From the NCBI RefSeq assembly GCF_022376835.1, contig NZ_CP084606.1, positions 2,350,501 to 2,414,500 of the forward strand: a stretch of DNA of 64,000 nucleotides. Direction: 5' to 3'. Below the pieces are notes generated by a model. It saw nothing but the letters and a program-made list of their open reading frames with translations, was not told where the DNA came from and ran no database searches. Positions 44,977-54,800 of the stretch are shown here, piece by piece (position 1 is the first letter of the stretch; each line of letters begins with the position of its first letter). A program made the translations under genes and the position numbers. Source of the stretch: Brucepastera parasyntrophica (lineage in GTDB: Bacteria > Spirochaetota > Spirochaetia > Treponematales > Treponemataceae).

Positions 44977-47137
44977 TATTTTTTCGCGCCCTGTATAAAT
45001 GTGCGGTAATACCGTTCAAGCCGGATCGAAACATCCTGGTCTTCATTTTCATCCCGGAGCAGATACGGAACAATATAGATTACGATTTCGGTTTTTTCCT
45101 TTGAATCAGTCTGGTCCCTGAACAGGCGTCCGATCAGGGGAATGCTTCCGAGCAGAGGTATTTTCTGGACGTTTTTATTGATATCTTCCTTGATCAGGCC
45201 GCTTATTACTATCGGTTTTCCGGATGGGGTGCGGACCTGAGTATTAACAACCCGTTCCGAAGTGGAGGGTATGGTCGTTGTGTCGCTGGATGAATTGTTA
45301 TTCTGTTTTGAGACGGTCGCGTTTACGGTCATTGTAATCATATCGTCGCCCGAAACCCAGCCGTTCAGTGTCACGATCAAACCTGAAGTTATTTCCCTGG
45401 TAACTCCGGTGCGGGTTATCTTTCCCGTATCGTCGTCGACTTCAAGTTCCTGGTAACGGTAGGTATCGGTATTCTGGAATTTGATTTCCTGACCGGAGAG
45501 TCCGTTCAGAGTTGTGTCCGCGAAAACCTCGGCGGTGTTTTCCCCAAGCTGAACACTCAGATTTGCCGCGAACTGGTAGCCGAACTGCGACACTACATCA
45601 AAGGTGAGCGTCATGATATTTGAAAGATTCCCCATAAAAGCGGTCCTGCTGTCATCGGTCGATTCCGATATCCTAAGTCCCCGGCTGGTTTTTACCTCAT
45701 TGTTTTTCATATACTGGATTACCAGCAGCTCATAGCGGAGCTGCGGCTTCGGCCGGTCGACCGAGGCCAGTTCCCGTAAAAAGAGCTTTCGCTTGTCTTC
45801 CGAACCGGTAAAGAAAATCAGGTTCGGGAAACCTGAATCCGTTATATCATCTTTTGAAATCGAAGGGGCAGGGCTTTTAAAAGCTCTTCGGTTTTTATGT
45901 ATTTCAGGCGCACGGGATAGCCTTCGTCTTTTTTGTCTATTATATGGAGGTACTGCCTGAGAGCCTGAAGGGTTTCGGCCGAGCCTGTCGCCACAAAGGC
46001 GTTTGAATCCGGTATGACTACCGGGGCTATGGGTATGAATTTCTGGGGAATGATGGAAAGGGAATCCTTTACATTCAGGTATTTCAGTTCAAACCTTTCA
46101 TGGAGGAGACCCACAGCCGGTTTATCAATTCTGATAATAAAATCCCTGAGGGGAGTGACTTCTTCTTCCGTACCGGTCAAAAGCACGGTGTTTGTGTTTT
46201 TATCGACCTTCATGACTGTCCCGGAGGCCAGTTCGGCCGGCATAAGCGAAGGCAGTTCCTGGGCGGAAATATGCGTGAGCGGGATAATCTCGGTGTTTTT
46301 CAGTTTCCGGATTACGTCCCTCCGCTGCAGCTCTATTATATAGTAGATATCGTTATAAATTACGTAATCCGCGTTTCCCTGTTCAAGAATAATCCGGAGC
46401 AGACTGTCAAAGTCGCGGTTTGAAAAGAACAGGTTTTCCAGAAGACTGTCCGTTTTTATAAGGACGGAATATTCCCTTTCAGCTTTTTTAAAAAGTTCGG
46501 TCAGGACTTCCTGAAAACGCCCCTTTTCAAGGGAGAGGGAATAGGATTCTCCTGTCCTGGTAATGCTTTCCGCGGATGAAGCCGGAAGGTTTTTAGGATC
46601 ATCCGGGACGCGTCGCACATAAAAATAGGCGTTATCCTCTTCAAGTTTGTATCCGTTAAGGCGGAGCGTGAAAATATCGAGGACCCTTGCGGGTTCCAGA
46701 TTTTCTATATCAACGGAAATTTTCAGATTGGGAAGGGGATCATACAGAATGGTTTTGCCGATTGTTCTGGCCAGGTTTTTTATAAGCGTTTCAACCTCAA
46801 CATCATTGGCCCGTATGCTTATGAGTCCGGCAACCGGATTATAGGCGGTTTCAACCCTCGAAACCCAGATAATATTTCCTTCCCGCCTGTAGGAAAGTTT
46901 ATAGGTTGAAAGAAACAGTTTAAGCGAGTCCTCAAAGTCCGAATCGGTGAAATAGAAGGAAGCCGTGCCGCTTACCGTATCATCCGGAATAATCGAAGTC
47001 CCCGAAATTTCCGCCAGCACCATCAGAATATCGACAATATTCTGGTTCCTGAAATCCATGCTTTTCATCCGCTGGGCATACAGCTGGGAAGAGACACCTA
47101 TAATAAATACCAGAAAGAAAATTAACCCGCGTTTCAC
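44976..47137 (-). CDS. gspD: Secretin GspD, apparent frameshift
   Basis: The outer-membrane secretin. GTG start 47137 with GGGGAAAAA in front; signal peptide ending SQLYAQ. The N0 domain begins MKSMDFRNQNIVDILMVLAEISGTSII, then N1-N3 repeats (AVGLLHERFELKYLNVKDSLSIIPQKFI). The frame breaks at a G4 run (45865-45868, plus strand) where LPLRFQKMI-stop follows KTEELLKAL. Adding one base gives LPPSISKDDITDSGFPNLIFFTG and continues into RPKPQLRYELLVIQYMKNNEVKT and the secretin core with VPLLGSIPLIGRLF-like KIPLLGSIPLIGRLFRD near the end. Restored length 720 residues. First gene of the operon after the peptidase. Confidence 0.93.
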
Positions 47138-47334
47138 TTTTTCCCCGAAATAATAACATCAATAAATTTACTGAGGATATTTTAGATAATTCCCGATAAC
47201 CTCCGGCCCGTCAGCAGGACGCTGTTTCCGCCGTAAATTTCATTATACCTGAAGTATGTTATAAAATCCACAAATTTTTCCGCTGTTCCGGCCTTTTTCA
47301 TATTTTGGAATCCGAAAACGGAAAAGGCTGAAAA

Positions 47335-47790
47335 TCAGTAAAAAGGAGCGAGAACGGACACCAGATGCGCGGCTACAGCCCCGGCCGCGAGAAAGGGCGC
47401 GAAGGGGATACGGACCGACCGGTCCTTTTTCAGGAAAACAATGAGAACGACGGCAGCGATAAGGCCGGTAAGGGCCGCGGCAAGAAAGGCCGCCAGTATA
47501 TAAGGGAATCCGCAGAATAGCCCGACAACAGCCGCGTATTTTACATCACCGAACCCGAGCCCCTTTGTGGTTACCCGTATCAGGAGAAAAAGAATTGCAC
47601 TGACGGATGATGAAAGCAGGGCCAGGGGAAGATCAGACGGAGCGGTTACACAGTAAACTATCAGCAGCAGAATAAAGCAGGGCAGGGAAAGAATATCCGG
47701 AATGCGGTATGAACGGATATCGATTACCGATATGGGTACCGCAAAGGCGAGGAATACACAGAAGGCCGGAGTAAAAACTGCTGTCAGCAT
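47335..47790 (-). CDS. Prepilin peptidase (A24 family), peptidase domain only
   Basis: A 151-residue aspartic peptidase that cleaves prepilin leaders. Membrane protein with about six short hydrophobic segments. Both catalytic aspartates are seen: DIRSYRIPD (first, near residue 25) and GLGFGDVKY (second, the GxGD motif). The N-terminal methyltransferase part of PilD is missing, so it may cleave without N-methylating or another enzyme methylates. It lies 197 bp upstream of gspD on the same strand, so it probably matures the pseudopilins of this operon (gspG, the GspI/J-like genes, gspK). Confidence 0.9.
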   Translation of the reverse strand: MLTAVFTPAFCVFLAFAVPISVIDIRSYRIPDILSLPCFILLLIVYCVTAPSDLPLALLSSSVSAILFLLIRVTTKGLGFGDVKYAAVVGLFCGFPYILAAFLAAALTGLIAAVVLIVFLKKDRSVRIPFAPFLAAGAVAAHLVSVLAPFY

Positions 47791-48388
47791 ATGTGATGAT
47801 AATAAAACATATATGGGCGGAAACGCAATCGGGTTTTGCGGAAGGGCCGATGTTTCCTGTTCCGGCGGATCCCTTATCTGTCCGGAGTTTGCGGCCGTTT
47901 TTTTTGCGGGCCGCGCCGTTTCTGAAAAACCTCCGCTGGAATACCTCAGGCTCGGGAGCAGGAAAGGAAAATATCCGTCTTTTCCGGAAAAGGCAGACCG
48001 GGTTCTGTCAGGAAAAACCGCTATTGAATCATTCCGTGGCCGGGAAAATTTTACTGGCTGGTGTTATACTATAACATTATAGTATATCATTATAGTATGT
48101 TGTAGGTGCGGATATATATGATACGCAGCCATAGCCTTCCTGTTTCCGCTGATTTTATGGCGATACCCGTGTTTATTGAACCAATGGATATAGCCGTAAA
48201 ACTTATGGAAGATAATTGAAAATAAAGCCGTTTCTGTAATGAAAAAAATGTTGTAAAACCGGGGCAATGCTGTATAATTCAATGTGAACATTTGTTCCCG
48301 CATCCAGGGAACCTTTTCCGTTACAGGCCTGCTTTGCCTGGATAAAAAAGAACAGATAGTAACCGGATATATCAAGTTGAGGAAAAAA
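47791..48388. other. Intergenic stretch upstream of the giant-protein operon
   Basis: About 600 bases. Two overlapping plus-strand frames between 47700 and 48082 are not convincing genes: no ribosome site, no family match, and high Cys/Arg/Ser content. A short AT-rich palindrome is at 48065-48086 (next entry). The promoter of the giant operon should be here or in the following 400 bases; none was resolved. Confidence 0.5.
48065..48086. repeat. AT-rich 10-bp inverted repeat
   Basis: TATACTATAA, CA, TTATAGTATA, a perfect stem. A second CATTATAGTAT repeats 13 bases later (48088-48098). Similar in style to 30449-30498. Confidence 0.55.
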
Positions 48389-48844
48389 ATGGACCCGAAC
48401 CGCGCGGAAAAGTGTGCAAGTATTCCCGTCTGTCCCCGGCTGATTCATGGCCGCGCGTCTGCAGCCGGTATTTCTTCTGTATCAGGCCTGCTGTTTTTAT
48501 CCGGGCGGGCCTCTTCCGTTTTAAAACAGGGCATTTCATTGTCTCTATCCAATCATTTACATTTAACGGCCGCATGTATTTTGGCGGAAGTAAAACGGTC
48601 CGCTGTGTCAGGAATAGCGGAAAAAATACAATCTGCCGTCCTTTGTATTAAAAGAAACATTCCCGGGGTACGCAGGGAAATGCAGTGTTCATCAGTCAAG
48701 CCACAAACTGCCAGCGTACCTGCGCATAAAATACAGGTATTAAAAAGGTTTACATCGGCCGGTTTCCGGGCTGCCTATATAAAGAGGAGAAAAGTATGTA
48801 CGGTTTATTCAGGAAATACGCAGTATATTTGTTTGTTTTTATGA
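48389..48844 (+). CDS. Possible small ORF overlapping the giant gene start
   Basis: An open frame of 151 codons starting ATG 48389 with GAGG 7 bases upstream, ending inside the 5' end of the next gene in another frame. Composition is Ser/Arg/Cys-rich (GRASAAGISSVSGLLFLSGRASSVLKQG), with no family recognised. It might be a chance frame; its ribosome site is its only support. Confidence 0.25.
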   Translation: MDPNRAEKCASIPVCPRLIHGRASAAGISSVSGLLFLSGRASSVLKQGISLSLSNHLHLTAACILAEVKRSAVSGIAEKIQSAVLCIKRNIPGVRREMQCSSVKPQTASVPAHKIQVLKRFTSAGFRAAYIKRRKVCTVYSGNTQYICLFL

Positions 48845-51800
48845 TTTTGTCTTCTTATACGGTACATGCCTTCGGAAGCAGTGACAAACCCTCTCCTCCC
48901 GACTTCAGTGAAGATACGGAATCATATGGCAGGGTAATATGCTATAACGAACTTGCTTCCTCCGGCGGTAAATTGCGTCTTTATGTGAAAGCTTCGAATT
49001 TATACACAACAGGGGGTCCCGTGTATGTTAAAGGTTCGCCTACATTAACGATTCAAACACTGTTGTCCGCCGTGCCAAGAGCAACTTCGTCGTCACAGCT
49101 AATAAGAACAAATATCCATATCAGCGTTTACAATGATGAAACAAACGCCCTGATGATGTCGCGGACATACCGTGCGGAGGATGCCTATAGCTTGGGAACT
49201 TCAACTGTTTCCTATACGTTGCCCGGAGACGAAAAGAAAATGAGGGTAGAAGTATATATGTTTGACACTTCCGATTACCGGGAATACGGACAATATGAAG
49301 ATCGTCCATTTAATGAATATTCGCTGATCCGATATATTGTTCGCGATAATGAACCTCCTGAAATACGAGGTACATTCATGGGGAACAATGGAAGGCCATG
49401 GTTTGGACCGTTGTGTGAATTATCATTTTATATATATGAAGACGGTGTCGGATATAGACACGACCTAATGGAGGTAACTGTCAATGACCGTTATGTTAAT
49501 GGAGAATGGACTGTAGGACACCCAAATCCTATAACCTTTCAATCCGAGTATTCAAATGGGTATGCATTTTCTATAGAAACATATGGTACATATACATTGA
49601 CTGTAAAAGACTTGCTTGGAAATGAAAGTTCTGCGACAGTTAATATAGTTGATATACGAAAACCTATGATAACGGTAAAAACTTCCGATCAGCAAATACA
49701 CGAATTCAGCAGTACCAATGCAGATAATAATATACTTATCCTAGAACCGGCAAAGGCAGCCTCTTTTAAAACGACTGTCGCGGATTATACGCTTGCCGAC
49801 AGTGGTACAGACCCGCTTAAATCGAAATACATGCAAGAGATCTGGTATGGTGACGGGACAAAAAGCGAGCCGCGGACAGTTATTTTTGGCACCATGACTG
49901 ATGCTGCATATGATGAACTGAATAACATCAGTTTTGACATAGCGGTTGAAAAAGCGGTTGGCGTACCGTCCGGTTTATATGAGTGGACAATACACGCGCG
50001 GGACTACGCCGGGAACGGGGCCGCGCCGGTGATGGTAAAGCAACTGGTACTGGTGAACGGTCCCGCGGTGCGGAGCCAGACGGAAACGAAAGACAGCGGG
50101 AGCGGATGGATTACCGGGCTGTATATACGGGGCGAGGATGACGCGGCGAACGGGTTTCCGGTGAATAAGATCGATGGCGAAAGCGTAAATGTGGGAGATG
50201 TGTCGGTTTGGTACAGGCTTGATGGTAGTGAAGACTGGCATGAGTTATCGGAGATAAGTACCGGGAGTAAGGACTGGAACGGGAAAGACTATATGCGGCT
50301 GTCCGGCGCGCCTGACGGGGAGCATGAGATAGAAATCAAAGTAACGGATGAAGCGGGTCAAGAGACAGAAGAGAAGATAATCTATAAGAAGGATGAGATA
50401 GCGCCCGAGCTTGAGGTGCTTATAGACGGGGTAAACGCGGAGAGCGGACGGACCTATTACATCAATGATCCCTCGCGGATACAGATTTCATATGCGGACC
50501 TGGATAGTGACAGAGCTGAAAGCGGGCGGGCAAGCGGGATATACCAGGCGGAATATACGGAAAGTGAAACGGCCGCGCCTCTACAGTCATTTACCGGGCG
50601 AATGAGTTTCAGGGAAGACGGATTTACGCCCTCGGAAGGGGTGAAGTATTACAATTTTGCCGTAACTGACCACGCCGGAAATACGGCGGCAGTTGAAGGG
50701 ATACACCTTGTGTATGATCCTGAGGGCTTTGCGCAGAACGCGGTAGAGCTTGAAGTGAGCGATGACAACAAGGATGTGGTCCGGCGGGCGGGACAAAGTT
50801 ACAGCGGCGCGGTAAGCGGAATATCGATACGTGTTGACGGGACATCGCAGAAGAGCAGCGGTGTGGAGCGTATAGAGTGGCGTATTTTTGCAGATGGCAG
50901 TGATGAAGAGAGTTGGAGCGGGAGTAATATATTGAGCCGCGGTACTGATACAGCGGCGGCAGCGGCAGCCATTCCACCGAGCGTGATTGGAGACGTGGCG
51001 GACGGCGTATACCGCATCAAGGCTGTCGTTTTTGACATGTGCGGGAACAAAACGGAGAAGATGTTTACGGTGATGAAGGACACCTCAGTAGTACGGCCAT
51101 TGAAGGAGTGGATAGTATTCGGAGCGAATGAGATAGCTGGCGGCAGAAGCGGATACGCGTTCAGTATAGACGCCGACGCGGTGCCGGCGGAAGAAGCCGC
51201 GCGGATATATGTGAAGGAAGGCGAAGCCGCGACAGGGGTTATATGGAATGAAACATATACAGCCTGTGAAATGGATGGCTTTTCGGGAACGAAGTATACG
51301 GAGCTGTATCCTGCGCCCGGGAACGGGGAATATACGGCAGGCGAAGGCCGGGAAGGAACGGTAACGCTTGTGTCTCTGGACCGGTACGGAAACATTGCCG
51401 AGCGGACGATAACGATTGTGCACGCGGAAACGCCTGATGAGATAGTGTGGGTGAAGGAAGCGATATTTGGAGCGGATGGCGCGACGTTCCGGATCACCGT
51501 GCCTGCTGCGGGGCAGGTACCTGAGACTGCGCTGACGTATGCGAGCGGGAAATATACGGCGGCGTATTTTATGGAAGGCGCAAACGGGGTCCTGCCTGAA
51601 AAAGGCAGTATTGACGGTGACGGGACGGTGTATTGGGAGCGGGACACTTCGGTGCATGCTGTCGGGGGATGGACACCCGGTTTCCTCGGAGAGATACGGG
51701 TATGGGCAGAGCTGTATGAGGGAAGTATAAGCGGAGACGGTGAGGCTGTTCTTATCCGGGAAATAACGGGAGCGCGGGGGGAGTTGCGGGAGATAGAAAA

Positions 51801-54800
51801 CAGCGCGCCGCGGTTCCGTGCCGGCCCGGAAGAATGGCCCGATTACATATCCGCCAGTACGCCGATAGGCTGGCAGCTGGCTGATGATCCTGACGAGCAT
51901 GAGGTCCGGTATGAGATACGGGTGGAAGGCGCAGGCGGAAATGTATGGAGCAGCGGAGAACTGGAAAGCCTCGATCTGTTTGGCCCGGATTGGAACCGTC
52001 TGCGGCTCGAGATGCTTGCTGCGGACAGCGGAAATACGGCCGGGGACATTCTTGAGTATGTCAGGGCAAATGAGATAAGGATCAGTCTTATAGCCCGGGA
52101 TGAGATAGCAGGGGAAGACACGATAGGAAAACAGTATCCGGCCGGCAGGTATGATGATACTGCGCCGCAGGTACATGTCGGAGAACCCTGGACGGTAAAC
52201 GGCGGACAGTGGTCTCAGGAAGAGACATTTACAATTAAGGTACAGGATGAACTGAGCGGTACCGGCACGATCATGTATACGATACGGCCTGTTACGCTTG
52301 AAGAGGGCGTATATGCCTATGACAGAGGACGCGCCTCCGACGCGCGGAATGAAGTCCGGTATGAGGGGTATGAGAAGGGCTCCACAGACGCAATAACGGC
52401 GGAGATCGGCAGTACGGACATGAAGGGAATGTATGAGCTTACTGTTGCGGTTATGGACATAGCAGGAAATACCTATACACAGACATTCCGCGGAAGTTTT
52501 GATCAGGATGCGCCTGCGCTCGACAGAGTAGAGATAGAAGGTAGCAGCGACAGTGAAGGCTCATACTATGCGGACATAAGCGGCGGCGTATATGTGAATT
52601 TTATAGGAATTGCAAATACGGGGAGTCCGGTCACTGCGTGGTATGTACGTCAGGGGGAAAATGGACAGTGGAAACGTTATACATGGACCGGAACGGAACA
52701 GGTGTATGTGAATGTGATATGGAATGAAGGAAAAACGAATGAACTGTTATGGTTCAAGATAGAAAACGCGGCAAAAAAGGAAAGCGCGGCGGTATATGCG
52801 GGTGAAGTCAGATATGACGTGGAATTGCCGGAATGGAATTTGCATGTGAGGGGATACAGCGGGGAAGCCGGCGGCATACAGTATGTTGGCGACCGGGAAG
52901 CAGTAGAAGCAGAAATAGTGTTTGATGAAAGTGTCCAGGGAGAGATATATGAGCAGGTCTGGCAGCTGGTAAAAATCAGCGAAGAAAACAAGATCGAAGC
53001 AGTTCTTGAAGGGACCGGGTGGGAAAGTCTCAGGGCGCGAAGAAATGAATGGGAAGAAGGCGCTGCATATCAGATACAAGCCGGCGTAATGAGCCGGAGC
53101 GGCCGGGAACAGATACGGAAGAGTGCAGTATTTGTAATAGATGAAAGCGCGCCTGAAGCGGTGAATATCCGCACCATTGCAAAGGAAGCGGGGCGGCGCG
53201 GATATTATCCGAAAGAAGATTTTATGGCCGAGTGGATCGGAGGAAGTGATGAAGAAAGTCCCGTGACCCGGAGCATATATGTGTATCAGGAAGTGGGCGG
53301 AGTACGGAGGCCGCTGAATGTAATTGAAGCGGGCGGAAAAGATGTTCTGATACAGTGGGGCATGGACGAGATATCCTGGGGAGAAGGAGTATTTTACCTG
53401 GAAGGGCGGGCGGTAAATGCGGCCGGTCATGAGACGGTAAGTAATAGAGCGGAAATAACTATAGATATGAGCGGCACCGGCATACTTGTGTACATACCTC
53501 AATATGCTGATGGAGAAAGTCCGATAGGTTTGAGCTGGGAAGATAGTGCGCGTACAGATGGTGAATGGTATGTATATGAGGTATGGGAAGCTGCGGAAGA
53601 TCAGAGTACCCGCAGAATAATAAGAGGAGAAAGCGAGGGACTTGAGGCGGTTGTGGTTTTGCCTGACGGCTTTGAACCCCAGCATGGAACGCACCTGTAT
53701 GCGACTGTAACGGCGTATACAGATGAAGAGGCGGAACTGAGAAAGGGAGTGAGTATACCGGCGTTGATAGACAGGACGTCTCCTGACCTGTGGTGGCAGA
53801 CGGTTGCGGAAGCTGCGAGTGCGGAATATGTAGGGGGACGATATGAAAGTGAAGACGAAGAAAGCGGGATACAGAGAGTTGAATGGCTTGCTGAAAAGCG
53901 GAGTGAAGAAATAGACGCGGAGAGCGGACTGCGGTACTGGGAAATAATCAAGGACAGCGAAACGGAGCAATGGCAGGTGGCCGGTGAAGGCGGAGAAGGA
54001 AGTGTCGCAGCTGATGTACAGGGCATAGCTGAAACAGGAGAACTTGTCCGGCTGGCGGTCCGCGCGGAAAACGGAGCGGGACGTTATACAGAGATCCGGA
54101 GCAGCGCGATTATGATAGACAACAGTCCGCCTCCTGCGCCGGTAGTGCTGGACCAGGGCGATGTAATTAATCATACAAAACAGTCTCTGGAAGTAAACTG
54201 GAGGCTGAGCCGGATAGATGGCGAAAGCGGACTTGAGCGATATGAATGGGGCTGGTTTTATGCCGGAGAGGGTGGCCCTGTTCAGTGGAACGAGCTTGAG
54301 AAAGATGCCTCCGGCAATATAGATGAGTATGCGGAAGCTTATCTCGGCAATGCCGGAGTGAACGGCCGGACAGTTATATTTGCGGTGAAAGCTGTGAACA
54401 AGGCCGGACTGAGTACGACAGGATACAGTGACGGAATAATACTCGATGAAAACGCACCGTATATACACCGGATAGAAGTATACAGTGACGCAAACTACCG
54501 TGACCTGTGTGAAGGCTATATCCGGAACGGAAGCATAACAGGGAATACTGTATATCTGAAAATAGCGGCGAATGAAGAAGAAAGCTGGATGAGCGATGGA
54601 TATGTGCAGGCATATAAAGTAGACACGCAGGGACAGAAAAAAGCCCATGGTGAAGCCGTGGTATTGCGTGAAGCAGGGTATGGATATTTTGCGGCGATAA
54701 ATCTTGGGGAAGAGTGCGCGGGAAAAAGCTGGATATTTGAAGCTGAGATAAGTGATGGCGCGGGGAATGTATCGAACCGTGCGGTAAGCAGCGGCTTTAC

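Noticed and set aside
47702..48082. Plus-strand frame of 126 codons overlapping the prepilin peptidase gene start
   Set aside because: It overlaps a convincing minus-strand gene, has no ribosome site and a Cys/Ser/Arg-rich sequence.
48720..48780. Promoter (TTTACA ... TATATA) of the giant operon
   Set aside because: Spacer of 21 bases is too long; the real promoter is probably further upstream.
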